Below, one piece after another: positions 6,311 through 14,189 of a stretch of 20,679 nt of DNA. Position 1 is the first letter of the stretch. The number at the start of each line of letters is the position of its first letter. The notes under the pieces were generated by a model that had not been told where the DNA came from, did not search any database, and saw only the letters and a list, made by a program, of their open reading frames with translations. The DNA is from UBA10906 sp049296695. Lineage in GTDB: Bacteria; Pseudomonadota; Gammaproteobacteria; Methylococcales; Methylomonadaceae. The translations under genes were made by a program, and so were the position numbers. Where the stretch lies: contig JBAQSX010000161.1 of assembly GCA_049296695.1 (NCBI GenBank), positions 1 to 20,679 on the forward strand, written 5' to 3'.

Positions 6311-7681
6311 CTATTCTGCTAATATCGCTTGTAATTGCGTATAAATTCCACCAAAACTACCATTACTCATTAAAACAAAATGCCCCCCTTGGGCAATTTC
6401 TTGTTTAAATCGTGTCACAATAGCTTCTAAAGAATGATAAATCACAATATTATCGGCTTGCTCTGCTAATTGCGCGACATTCCAATTTACATTTTCAGGT
6501 TGATAAACAATAGCCAAATCAGCATTATGTAAAGAACGCGCTAAAGAATCACTATGAACACCCAAACGCATAGTATTAGAACGCGGCTCAATAATGGCAA
6601 TAATTCGTGCATCAGTAACTTGTTTTCTTAATCCCTCTAAAGTCGTTTCAATAGCTGTTGGATGATGAGCAAAATCATCATATAAAGTCACTTTATCGGT
6701 TCGCGCTAATACTTCCATACGCCGTTTAACATTTTTAAATTCCGCTAAACTATTAATGGCATTAATAGGAGTAATACCTATATGTCGCGCGGCGGCAATG
6801 GCAGACAGGGCATTATAAACATTATGCTGACCTGTTAATGTCCATTGCACTTTACCTTGTAATTGTCCGCCCAAATAAACACTAAATTCACTGCCATCGG
6901 TTTTATTTAATATCGCCGTCCATTGCGCATTACTAATATTAATATCTGACACAATAGCCGTGTGCGTTATCGGTGTCCAACAACCCATTTCAATCACTTC
7001 ATTTAAAGCTGAACCATTAGCAGGACTAATTAATAAACCTTCACTGGGAACAGTTCTAATTAAATGATGAAATTGTTTTTGAATCGCGGCTAAATCGGGA
7101 AATATATCGGCGTGGTCATATTCAAGATTATTTAATATCGCAGTGCGTGGACGATAATGCACAAATTTAGAACGTTTATCAAAAAACGCGCTGTCATATT
7201 CATCGGCTTCTACTACAAAAAAATTAGTTGTTCCTAAATGTGCTGATACCCCAAAATTAAGTGGAATGCCGCCAATTAAAAAACCCGTATCAATACCATT
7301 ATCTGTTAATAACCATGTTAATAAACTACTAGTCGTAGTTTTACCGTGTGTACCTGCAACCGCTAATACCCAACGATTATGTAAAACATTTTCTAAAAGC
7401 CATTGCGCTCCTGAAATATAAGGCAAGCCTTGATTTAAAACCGCCTCAACTTCGCAATTACCACGCGAGAGTGCATTACCAATAATCACCATATCGGGTT
7501 TTATGGCTAAATTCTCAGCTTTATAGCCTTGTATTAAAGTAATGCCTTGCTGTTGTAATTGGGTACTCATGGGCGGATAAACATTATTATCCGAGCCACT
7601 CACGGTATGTCCTTGTTGTTTTGCCAGTATTGCCAGCCCAGCCATAAATGTGCCGCAAATACCTAAAATATGAATGTGCAT
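6311..7681 (-). CDS. mpl: UDP-N-acetylmuramate:L-alanyl-gamma-D-glutamyl-meso-diaminopimelate ligase
   Basis: A 456-aa Mur-ligase family enzyme of usual length. It starts MHIHILGICGTFMAGLA (N-terminal nucleotide-sugar-binding fold), has the ATP-binding loop GTHGKTTT at 110-117, VVEADEYDSAFFDKRSKF at 156-173 (the stretch that sets Mpl apart from MurC), NLEYDHADIF at 185-194, and a C-terminal domain with DDFAHHPTAI near 340 and EPRSNTMRLG. Mpl is cytoplasmic and attaches the recycled tripeptide L-Ala-gamma-D-Glu-meso-DAP to UDP-MurNAc, returning cell-wall fragments to peptidoglycan synthesis. Its presence implies DAP-type peptidoglycan with recycling. There is no obvious Shine-Dalgarno before ATG 7681; the TATAATG context is AT-rich. 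It stands alone: repeat-filled DNA separates it from the GDSL gene upstream, and the gene downstream is convergent. Confidence 0.96.
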   Translation of the reverse strand: MHIHILGICGTFMAGLAILAKQQGHTVSGSDNNVYPPMSTQLQQQGITLIQGYKAENLAIKPDMVIIGNALSRGNCEVEAVLNQGLPYISGAQWLLENVLHNRWVLAVAGTHGKTTTSSLLTWLLTDNGIDTGFLIGGIPLNFGVSAHLGTTNFFVVEADEYDSAFFDKRSKFVHYRPRTAILNNLEYDHADIFPDLAAIQKQFHHLIRTVPSEGLLISPANGSALNEVIEMGCWTPITHTAIVSDINISNAQWTAILNKTDGSEFSVYLGGQLQGKVQWTLTGQHNVYNALSAIAAARHIGITPINAINSLAEFKNVKRRMEVLARTDKVTLYDDFAHHPTAIETTLEGLRKQVTDARIIAIIEPRSNTMRLGVHSDSLARSLHNADLAIVYQPENVNWNVAQLAEQADNIVIYHSLEAIVTRFKQEIAQGGHFVLMSNGSFGGIYTQLQAILAE

Positions 7682-7715
7682 TATAAAAATTAATAATTAA
7701 AAAATAAAGAGATTA

Positions 7716-7809
7716 TCAGAATCAAGATTTACAGAATTTTAGAATTAGCAGAATACTTTTTGATAATAACATTGTGCTAATTCTTTAATTTTAAAAATTC
7801 TGATTCTGA
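7716..7809. repeat. Long AT-rich inverted repeat (copy 1 of family)
   Basis: Two 35-nt arms, 7716-7750 and 7775-7809, complementary at most positions; both begin TCAGAATCA and end AGAATTAGCA when read in the same sense. The spacer is 24 nt. It can form a long imperfect cruciform or RNA hairpin just upstream of mpl. Related elements are at 8936-9142 and 18234-18338. Confidence 0.65.
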
Positions 7810-7829
7810 CATTATAGTTGGTATTAAAA

Positions 7830-7861
7830 CGACTGCCAGTCCTTTAAAGGACTGGCAGTCG
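7830..7861. repeat. Perfect 32-bp palindrome
   Basis: Sixteen-base arms with no mismatch and no loop; the left arm is CGACTGCCAGTCCTTT (7830-7845), and the right arm (7846-7861) is its exact reverse complement. Much more GC-rich than the surrounding DNA. It lies between the two minus-strand genes GDSL esterase and mpl. It could terminate the GDSL transcript, though no T tract follows on the minus strand beyond the local AT-rich DNA. Confidence 0.7.
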
Positions 7862-7900
7862 TACAGTTCATAAACGCCAACATAAAACTGAATAACTAGC

Positions 7901-7921
7901 GTAGAAGCGACAATTCGCTCC
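7901..7921 (+). repeat. GTAG-headed hairpin
   Basis: GTAG at 7901-7904, then AGCGA (7906-7910), loop CAAT, TCGCT (7915-7919). Same head-plus-stem layout as the units at 6200-6299 and 11996-12020 but with a different stem sequence. It is 10 bp past the stop of the GDSL gene. Confidence 0.5.
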
Positions 7922-7930
7922 TATATTTAT

Positions 7931-8857
7931 TTAATTCGCTTCGGGAACAATAGCGAATAAAGCCCGACCAAGACGTTGATGCACACGTTGACTGGGATGA
8001 ATTTCATCAAAGAATAAAAAAGAATCCATCGTAGTTGCATCACAAGGCGGATAATAATGAAAAGTGTCACTACTATAACAAGCTTGTTTGGTATTATCAA
8101 AAAGATAAGCTTTATTATTTTTAGCTAAAGAATTAAAAAAGCCTTTTAAATTAAAAACAATTATATCTACCGCTTTTTTCTTTTCAATTAAAGCGACAGT
8201 TTGCGCTAGTTTTTTATTAAAATCAGTGGTATTTTCAGTGGCTTTAGTAATTAAAGCAGGATTATTATAAGCGGCGGCTAATAATTGCGTTTCTGGAATC
8301 ATACCAATATCGGGAGCATTAACCACTAAGATATTTTTTGCACCCGCATCAATCAGTTTAGTCAAAGCAGTTTTAATATTAGTGCTTGCGCTATTTAATA
8401 AAGCGGTTGCTTGCGTATCGTTAGTTTGATTACGCATATCACGAATATCATTACCGCCAATAAAGATAATATATAATTTATCGGCGGGGGCTTGACCTGC
8501 TTGATTACCTAAAAAAGTATTCACTTGATTGCTTAAATCAATAGCACTATTACCAGCGGCTCGCGCACCCGCTACTGCAAAATTATTACCGACTATTTGT
8601 CCTGTTAAATATAAAGCAGGGTTTAGTGGTAAATTGAGTAATTGCGCTAATTGTGCAACGGCGGGCAGACCATTATTAAAACCGTGCTGATAAGGTGGCT
8701 GATTTAAAAAAGCGTAATTGGGTAAAGCGGCTAAATTACCACTATCAGATAAACTATCACCAAACACCACCATGCCTGAAAATGACGCGGCGTTTAGTGA
8801 TAAGGGCGATAATAATACGATTATTAACAGCATTTTTTTAAAAAGATGATTTAACAT
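7931..8857 (-). CDS. Secreted GDSL/SGNH family lipase or esterase
   Basis: A 308-aa protein with a signal peptide: KK at 7-8, hydrophobic core about 9-20, and a likely cleavage after LNA (residue 23). The SGNH blocks are all present: VFGDSLSDSGN at 31-41 with nucleophile Ser35, NFAVAGARA at 92-100 with the block II Gly97, FIGGNDIRD at 132-140 with the block III Asn136, and FFDEIHPS at 282-289 with catalytic Asp284 and His287. The full triad and oxyanion-hole residues suggest an active hydrolase acting outside the cytoplasm on esters such as lipids or acylated polysaccharides; the substrate cannot be read from the sequence. There is no autotransporter barrel, so it is a short stand-alone enzyme. 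An AGGAG Shine-Dalgarno at good spacing supports ATG 8857. Cys260 and Cys272 could form a disulfide after export. Confidence 0.92.
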   Translation of the reverse strand: MLNHLFKKMLLIIVLLSPLSLNAASFSGMVVFGDSLSDSGNLAALPNYAFLNQPPYQHGFNNGLPAVAQLAQLLNLPLNPALYLTGQIVGNNFAVAGARAAGNSAIDLSNQVNTFLGNQAGQAPADKLYIIFIGGNDIRDMRNQTNDTQATALLNSASTNIKTALTKLIDAGAKNILVVNAPDIGMIPETQLLAAAYNNPALITKATENTTDFNKKLAQTVALIEKKKAVDIIVFNLKGFFNSLAKNNKAYLFDNTKQACYSSDTFHYYPPCDATTMDSFLFFDEIHPSQRVHQRLGRALFAIVPEAN

Positions 8858-8935
8858 AGGGTTCTCCTAAGGTTGAAGGTTGAACTGCACTTATCATGAT
8901 AAGGCTAAAATTAAAAGAGTTCAAAATTTAATGTC

Positions 8936-9142
8936 TGTCTTAATCAGAATTTACAGAATTATTCTGTTAATTTTATAATTCTGTAAATTTTGATTAAGAC
9001 ACAAGTAAGCTAGTGACTAATAATCATTATTTATTTGTAACTATTTAGTCTCATCTCATTGTCTGAATCAGAATTTTTAAAATTATAGAATTTACAGAAT
9101 AATTTTGTTAATTTTCTAATTCTGTAAATTCTGATTAAGACA
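8936..9142. repeat. Tandemly duplicated AT-rich inverted repeats (copies 2 and 3)
   Basis: This makes up much of the 411-bp gene-free stretch between the GDSL and RTX genes. Copy 2 has 27-nt arms, 8936-8962 and 8975-9001, with essentially one mismatch; its ends read TGTCTTAATCA. Copy 3 spans 9060-9142 with the same ends and an extra block of about 17 nt in the left half. The sequences after each copy are also alike: the 18-mer ACTAATAATCATTATTTA occurs at 9016-9033 and again at 9153-9170, so the duplicated unit is about 137 bp and includes flanking DNA. No ORF is present. Confidence 0.7.
9018..9032. promoter_or_regulatory. Fur-box-like site (distal)
   Basis: TAATAATCATTATTT compared with the 7-1-7 Fur consensus TGATAATnATTATCA: 11 of 14 informative positions match. 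The core AATAATCATTATT resembles the site found before feoA. It lies about 240 bp upstream of the RTX gene. The AT-rich background makes chance matches more likely. Confidence 0.35.
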
Positions 9143-9154
9143 TAAGCAAATTAC

Positions 9155-9169
9155 TAATAATCATTATTT
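9155..9169. promoter_or_regulatory. Fur-box-like site (proximal)
   Basis: Same TAATAATCATTATTT sequence as the distal site, repeated as part of the 137-bp tandem duplication and now about 100 bp upstream of the RTX start codon, a normal position for an operator. It would make this gene iron-repressed if bound by Fur (inference). Confidence 0.4.
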
Positions 9170-9268
9170 ACTTTAATAGTTTTTATTAACAAAACACACG
9201 CTTTATGTTATAAAAACTAGACAGATTTTCTGTAATAGATTTCTCAATCCAACCCATAGGTAAAAACA

Positions 9269-11959
9269 ATGACGACACAAGGCGCGATTATTACCGATTT
9301 TAAAAGTTACGATAAAGGACAATATGTTATTCAAATCAACGGCAAAATTTATGTACTGGGAACAACTTCGGGTTTAAATAGTGATGATTTGGCAATAGCC
9401 CGTTATAACAGTAATGGCAGTTTAGATACTAGCTTTGATGGTGATGGCAAATTTATTACCCCCGCTACCATGACAATTAACACTGTACAAGTAGCAAGTG
9501 ATGGTAAATTTTATACGATTGGTTCGAGCAATAGTGATTTTGCCATTACCCGCTATAACGCGACTGGTTCGTTAGATACCAGTTTTAGCGGTGATGGTAA
9601 AGTCACCAATAATATGAACGGCACGGATGCCGCCTTGGCTATGACCATGCAGGTCGATGGCAAGTTAGTGGTTGCAGGTTATTCGGCTAGCGGCTATAGC
9701 GTCAGTGTGGCGCGTTACAATCCTGACGGTAGCCTAGACAGCACTCTTTCGAGTGATGGCTTAATTGTAGGTAATGATACCTATATTAGCGGCTATGCCA
9801 GTGCGCTAGCCGTGCAACCTGATGGTAAAACCATCATCGCGGGTAATAATGTGAGTTTTGATAGTCAACAATATAATGGCGATTTTAAGCTAGCGCGTTT
9901 AGACCGTTATGGTGCATTAGATAATAGTTTTGGTGCTCAGGGCGTTAGTACAACAGATTTAGGCGGCATAGACTTACTTAAAACCGTTACGGTACTTGGT
10001 ACAGGTAAAATTCTAGCCGCAGGCATTAGCAATGGTAACTTTGCCTTAGTGCGTTACAACAACAATGGCAGTCTCGATACTAGTTTTGATAATGATGGTA
10101 AAGTCATCACCCAATTAAATGTTAATGCGAGTTTGAATAGTATTGTGGTCAGTGCAGACGGCAAATTTATCGCCGCTGGCACAGATAACGATAATAATGA
10201 CATCTTACTAATGCGTTTTAATAGCAATGGTTCACTTGATAATACCTTTGGCACAAATGGCAAAGTCACCACCAACTTAGGCGGTTGGGAAGAAGGCAAC
10301 AGTGTCACTTTACAAAGCGATGGCAAAATTTTAGTGGCGGGTAGTAGCGATACTAATTTTGCCCTAGTGCGCTATAACACCAACGGCACACTCGACACCA
10401 GCTTCACAGGCACAGCCGCAGTACAACACGCACCCACAGGTCAACCCGCTATTAACGATACCACCCCCACCGTAGGCAACATTCTCACCGCCAGTCAAAA
10501 CACCTTAGCCGATGCTGATGGGATTAAAACCGCCATTACTTACACTTGGAAAACAGGCACAACCGTTTTAGGAACAGGTGCAACTCATAGCGTCACCACA
10601 GCAGAAGTCGGCAAAACACTCACAGTTACCGCCAGTTACACCGATGGTTTAGGCAAAGCAGAAAGCGTTACTAGCGCGGTGACAGCCGCTGTGGTCAATG
10701 CGCCAGTCATTAGCACCGCTGGTGTTAGCATTATAGGCAGTGATTTCAGTACCAGTGAACAAGGCGACAGCGCAGTTTTTAGCGTCAAATTAAACTCTGC
10801 GCCCACGCGTGATGTAACCATTAGTTTTAAATCTACTGATACCAGCGAAGCTATTATCAGCGGCTCATCAAGTTTTACTTTTAATAGCGCGAATTGGGCA
10901 ACCGCTCAAACTTTAACAATTAAAGGTGTCAGCGATAGTTTAATTGATGGTAATGTCGCCTATAGTATTACAGGGCAATTAACATCAATTGATGTTATTT
11001 ATAAAACCATTACCGTTAAAACCCTAACATTAACTAATCAAGATACCCCAGTCGCTCAAAAAGAAACCATTAATGGCACAGATAACGTTGATATTCTGCA
11101 AGGCACATCAGCCCCTAGTTATATATTAGGTAAAGCGGGTGATGATGATATATCAGGCGGCGCGGGTAATGATACCCTTTACGGTAGTTATGGTGACGAT
11201 GTTTTATTTGGTGAAGACGGTAATGATTATTTATGGGGCGAGCAAGACGCTGATTATTTAGACGGCGGCGCGGGTAATGATACTTTAGATGGTGGCACAG
11301 GCGCAGATACTATAATAGGCGGCACAGGTAATGACACTTATTATTTAGGTTATGATGTTGCTGATATTATTTTAGATGGCGGTGCAAGTGCTGATATTGA
11401 TACCGTTATTATGCCCTATCAATTAAGCAGTTATACCCTACCCACAGGTATTGAAAACGGCAAGATTGCCCAAGGTACATCCAATAGTAATTTAACAGGT
11501 AATACTAGCAATAATACCCTAACAGGTAATGATGGTATTAATAATTTATCAGGTGGATTAGGACGAGATAGTTTATTTGGCGGCATAGGTAATGATGTTT
11601 TAGAAGGCGGCACAGATAATGATGTATTAACAGGCGGCACAGGCAAAGATACTTTTAAATTAATCACCACGCCTAATACCACCACTAACCAAGATAAAAT
11701 TGCCGATTATTCAGTTGTCGATGATACTATTCAATTAGAAAATGCCATATTTACTAAATTAACCACTACTGGGGTATTAAACAGTTCTTATTTTAAAATA
11801 GGCACAGCGGCGGGGGATACTAATGATTATATTATCTACAACTCTTCTACAGGCACGCTAACTTATGATTCTGATGGCAGTGGCTCTGGTGTGGGCATTC
11901 AAATTGCCACTTTAGGCGTTAATTTACCTTTAACGAATGCTGATTTTGTGGTGATTTAA
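9269..11959 (+). CDS. Delta-60 repeat and RTX calcium-binding repeat protein, probable type I secretion substrate
   Basis: An 896-aa modular protein without an N-terminal signal peptide. Residues about 40-385 hold seven delta-60-type repeats with a core like ARYNSNGSLDTSFDGDGK, starting near 42, 91, 146, 206, 258, 312 and 364; seven units would suit a closed beta-propeller. Residues about 389-475 form an Ig-like module (ADADGIKTAITYTWK, VGKTLTVTASYTDGLG) common in RTX adhesins. Residues about 478-598 look Calx-beta-like (VFSVKLNSAP, TLTIKGVSD). Residues 600-790 carry GGxGxDxLx RTX nonapeptides in two blocks (GGAGNDTL, GGTGADTI, GGIGNDVL), which bind Ca2+ and fold outside the cell. The C-terminus ends hydrophobic (ADFVVI), as in type I substrates. 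No transporter genes are in the window. It is likely a surface or secreted adhesin or enzyme scaffold; no catalytic motif was recognised. An AGGT precedes ATG 9269. Confidence 0.88.
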   Translation: MTTQGAIITDFKSYDKGQYVIQINGKIYVLGTTSGLNSDDLAIARYNSNGSLDTSFDGDGKFITPATMTINTVQVASDGKFYTIGSSNSDFAITRYNATGSLDTSFSGDGKVTNNMNGTDAALAMTMQVDGKLVVAGYSASGYSVSVARYNPDGSLDSTLSSDGLIVGNDTYISGYASALAVQPDGKTIIAGNNVSFDSQQYNGDFKLARLDRYGALDNSFGAQGVSTTDLGGIDLLKTVTVLGTGKILAAGISNGNFALVRYNNNGSLDTSFDNDGKVITQLNVNASLNSIVVSADGKFIAAGTDNDNNDILLMRFNSNGSLDNTFGTNGKVTTNLGGWEEGNSVTLQSDGKILVAGSSDTNFALVRYNTNGTLDTSFTGTAAVQHAPTGQPAINDTTPTVGNILTASQNTLADADGIKTAITYTWKTGTTVLGTGATHSVTTAEVGKTLTVTASYTDGLGKAESVTSAVTAAVVNAPVISTAGVSIIGSDFSTSEQGDSAVFSVKLNSAPTRDVTISFKSTDTSEAIISGSSSFTFNSANWATAQTLTIKGVSDSLIDGNVAYSITGQLTSIDVIYKTITVKTLTLTNQDTPVAQKETINGTDNVDILQGTSAPSYILGKAGDDDISGGAGNDTLYGSYGDDVLFGEDGNDYLWGEQDADYLDGGAGNDTLDGGTGADTIIGGTGNDTYYLGYDVADIILDGGASADIDTVIMPYQLSSYTLPTGIENGKIAQGTSNSNLTGNTSNNTLTGNDGINNLSGGLGRDSLFGGIGNDVLEGGTDNDVLTGGTGKDTFKLITTPNTTTNQDKIADYSVVDDTIQLENAIFTKLTTTGVLNSSYFKIGTAAGDTNDYIIYNSSTGTLTYDSDGSGSGVGIQIATLGVNLPLTNADFVVI

Positions 11960-11995
11960 TTTAGGTATCAGGAATTACGCACTGGTAATAAAAAT

Positions 11996-12020
11996 GTAGG
12001 GGCAAAATATTTTTTGCCCT
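11996..12020 (+). repeat. GTAG-headed hairpin (same family as 6231-6299)
   Basis: GTAG at 11996-11999 followed by GGGCAAAA, loop TATT, TTTTGCCC. Compared with the two related units near 6231-6299, the stem has changed on both sides and still pairs fully. It lies 36 bp after the stop of the RTX gene. Confidence 0.65.
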
Positions 12021-12070
12021 TTAGTAACTGAAACATCTCTATGATGATTGATGCGCTTGCTGTTAAACAT

Positions 12071-12107
12071 AAAAAAAGGTGTGCCGTTCAACGACACACC
12101 TTTTTTT
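12071..12107. terminator. Strong bidirectional Rho-independent terminator
   Basis: A-run plus GGTGTG at 12071-12083 pairs with CACACC plus T-run at 12095-12107; the loop contains a further CGTT/AACG stem. It therefore has a T tract on both strands. It serves the RTX gene on the plus strand and the small membrane-protein gene on the minus strand, which converge here. Confidence 0.9.
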
Positions 12108-12126
12108 ATGGAGGTAAAAACTAAAA

Positions 12127-12453
12127 TTATGCTTTTACCGCTTCAGCGATTTCATTAAAGGCTTCAACGCGGGCTTTGCCTGAAGTTACTAAATCCAAGC
12201 CTGTATCAATAACCATTTTTACAAGGCCAGGGGTGTTATACACCATCAAGCTTAAATAACCCACCGCAGGAATTGCCACCAACGCGCCGATAAAACCGTG
12301 AAACCCAATGACTGAGAGCAGTTTGATAAGTAACACAACCGCATCCAAAGGCAATAAAATCATCGCGCCAAAATAGGCAATCACAGTAAAAGTAAACAAC
12401 ACAAATACCATAAATTGTAACAATCTAACCAATCCAAGATTTACTTTTTTCAT
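12127..12453 (-). CDS. Small hypothetical membrane protein
   Basis: A 108-aa protein I do not recognise. It begins with a short basic head (MKK), then a long hydrophobic stretch at about 9-34 (LVRLLQFMVFVLFTFTVIAYFGAMILL), split here into a first membrane span and its extension, a possible amphipathic or second hydrophobic segment at 35-50, and a clear further span at about 50-72. The last 35 residues are amphipathic and end in a predicted helix (EAFNEIAEAVKA). Two or three membrane segments are therefore likely in the inner membrane. Evidence that it is a real gene: sensible codon use, an ATG with purines upstream, and a strong terminator 20 bp after its stop. It stands alone between convergent RTX and codirectional hslO, so the context gives no functional clue. 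Confidence 0.75.
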   Translation of the reverse strand: MKKVNLGLVRLLQFMVFVLFTFTVIAYFGAMILLPLDAVVLLIKLLSVIGFHGFIGALVAIPAVGYLSLMVYNTPGLVKMVIDTGLDLVTSGKARVEAFNEIAEAVKA

Positions 12454-12499
12454 AGTCTATTAATTTTTCCACTTAACTTTTATTTAAGAAATTTTACAT

Positions 12500-12516
12500 T
12501 TCAGTTGAGAACTGAA
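12500..12516 (-). terminator. Possible weak terminator after hslO
   Basis: TTCAGTT/AACTGAA 7-bp stem with a 3-nt loop, about 80 bp beyond the hslO stop. The sequence after the stem on the minus strand is AT-rich without a clean T run. The rest of the 143-bp gap up to 12596 shows no gene. Confidence 0.3.
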
Positions 12517-12596
12517 TTTACTTATGTTGCGTCAAAAATCCCGCTTTTGAGACAAAAAATTATACCTTAAAGCTATAAAGCATATTTATTTTTCCT

Positions 12597-13466
12597 TCAA
12601 TGTAGCGTATTAACATCACTTGATTGAACAGTTTTTGCTAAGAGTGCCGCGACATCGAGCCTATCAAATAAATACTGAGCATTACAGAATTCACAAATAA
12701 TTTCGATAATTTCACGCTCTTGCAAAATACTATACAGCTCGTCTGAACCCATAGCCTGTAAGGTACGTTCAATGCGTGGACGTGAACAACTGCATTCAAA
12801 TTCAATAGCTTCAGCGGCAAATAAGCGCACTTTTTCTTCATTAAATAAACGGTATAACAGCGTTTCACAATCCAAAGATAATAATTCAGTTTGGGTAATG
12901 GTATTGGCCAGCAGCTCAACACGTTCCCAATCAACCATTTTTTTATGTGGCACAGCGGGCAGTTGTTGCAAAAGCAAACCTGCGGCATTTTCACCATCAG
13001 CAAACAACCAAACGCGGGTATTTAACTGCTCTGATTGCTGAAAATAATGCTCTAAATTTGCGGCTAAACTGTTCGCTTGCAAAGGGATAATACCCTGATA
13101 GGGATCAGCATTTTCTGAGGCGACCGTTAGCACCAAACGTCCACGCCCAAACTGTTTATGCAAAGGTGCATTAGCTGTATTGGCATCGCAACGAATTAAA
13201 CCACGAATTTTACGTTGATCGCTCGCTTGCGCCACCAAGGTTTTAATCGCGCCATCACCTTGCGCTTGCAAAATCATTGAGCCTTTAAATTTAATGGTTG
13301 CCGATAGCAATACTGCCGCCGCTAAGGCTTGTCCTAATAAAGATTCAATATGCGTAGCGTAGTGTTGATGTTGTTTTGCTAATTGCCAACTTTCACTTAA
13401 ATGTACCCATTCGCCGCGTACTCCTAAATCTTCAAATAAAAAACGGCGTAAAAAATCTTCTTTCAT
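12597..13466 (-). CDS. hslO: Hsp33, redox-regulated holdase chaperone
   Basis: A 289-aa cytoplasmic chaperone of normal length. The C-terminal zinc switch is intact: Cys225-x-Cys227 (ECSCSRPRIE) and Cys258-x2-Cys261 (ICEFCNAQY), with the same 31-residue offset as in the E. coli protein. The N-terminal domain shows LLGQALAAAVLLSATIKFKGSMILQAQGDG at about 43-72 (split into helix and strand) and GRGRLVLT at 107-114. In reduced form the four cysteines hold zinc and Hsp33 is inactive; oxidation by hypochlorite or peroxide plus heat forms disulfides, releases zinc and exposes the surface that holds unfolding proteins. An AGGA lies ahead of ATG 13466. Transcribed divergently from msrA with a 73-bp spacer, which suggests shared oxidative-stress control (inference). 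Confidence 0.97.
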   Translation of the reverse strand: MKEDFLRRFLFEDLGVRGEWVHLSESWQLAKQHQHYATHIESLLGQALAAAVLLSATIKFKGSMILQAQGDGAIKTLVAQASDQRKIRGLIRCDANTANAPLHKQFGRGRLVLTVASENADPYQGIIPLQANSLAANLEHYFQQSEQLNTRVWLFADGENAAGLLLQQLPAVPHKKMVDWERVELLANTITQTELLSLDCETLLYRLFNEEKVRLFAAEAIEFECSCSRPRIERTLQAMGSDELYSILQEREIIEIICEFCNAQYLFDRLDVAALLAKTVQSSDVNTLH

Positions 13467-13539
13467 GATGATGTCCTGTTATGCGTTATCCTAAAAAAGA
13501 ATTATAGTAAGCGTAAGGCTCATTACACAACACATCACT

Positions 13540-14172
13540 ATGTTATTTGCTAATAAAAAACTCAGTTTAATTTCTGCTAATGAAGCTTTAGCAGGTAGAA
13601 ATACCGCTATGGCAATTACTAATAAACACTTTGTCACAGGCAATCCCATTGCACCACCTTTTCCAAAAGAATTAGCAACAGCACTATTTGGCATGGGTTG
13701 TTTTTGGGGTGCGGAACGTAAATTTTGGCAATATCCCAATATTTATAGCACTGCTGTGGGTTATAGTGGCGGTTATACCCCCAATCCCACTTATAAAGAA
13801 GTGTGTAGTGGCTTAACAGGACATAATGAAGTAGTTAAAGTGATATTTAATCCACAATTAACCCGTTATGAAGAATTATTAATACTTTTTTGGCAAGCGC
13901 ATAATCCCACGCAAGGGATGCGTCAGGGTAATGATATGGGGACACAATACCGTTCAGCAATTTATACCACTAGTGAACAACACTATAATCAAGCTTTAGT
14001 TTCAAAAGCGTATTATCAACAACGTTTAATTCAAGCAGGTTTTGGTGAGATTACTACTGAAATACTACCCGCAAGTGAATTTTATTATGCTGAAGATTAT
14101 CATCAACAATACTTAGCCAAAGAACCCCAAGGCTATTGTGGCTTGGGTGGTTTAAATATCGCTTTTAATTAA
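13540..14172 (+). CDS. msrA: Peptide methionine (S)-S-oxide reductase MsrA
   Basis: A 210-aa enzyme that reduces the S-epimer of methionine sulfoxide in proteins. GMGCFWGAER at 51-60 holds the catalytic Cys54; GYSGGYTPNPTYKEVCSG at 74-91, GHNEVV at 94-99 and GTQYRSAIY at 134-142 follow the family pattern; GYCGLGG at 198-204 holds the resolving Cys200. The second recycling cysteine found near the C-terminus of E. coli MsrA is not present, since the last residues are LNIAFN, so disulfide relay may stop at the first pair. The long N-terminus (SLISANEALAGRNTAMAI) matches the long E. coli form and supports ATG 13540 despite the lack of a clear Shine-Dalgarno. Together with divergent hslO it makes an oxidative-damage repair and rescue pair. 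Confidence 0.97.
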   Translation: MLFANKKLSLISANEALAGRNTAMAITNKHFVTGNPIAPPFPKELATALFGMGCFWGAERKFWQYPNIYSTAVGYSGGYTPNPTYKEVCSGLTGHNEVVKVIFNPQLTRYEELLILFWQAHNPTQGMRQGNDMGTQYRSAIYTTSEQHYNQALVSKAYYQQRLIQAGFGEITTEILPASEFYYAEDYHQQYLAKEPQGYCGLGGLNIAFN

Positions 14173-14189
14173 TCAAAAGAATTTTAAGT

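Noticed and set aside
8936..9170. Possible CRISPR-like array
   Set aside because: Only two repeat units, each with internal dyad symmetry and about 137-bp period, no constant repeat with unique spacers, and no cas genes.
10054..11685. Several minus-strand open frames under the RTX gene
   Set aside because: They are reverse-strand readings of regularly repeated delta-60 and GGxGxD codons, which naturally lack stops; the proteins are repetitive Leu/Pro/Ser strings without starts that have a Shine-Dalgarno.
12638..13003. Second minus-strand frame inside hslO
   Set aside because: Out-of-frame reading of a confirmed Hsp33 gene; the cysteine-rich look comes from shifted codons.
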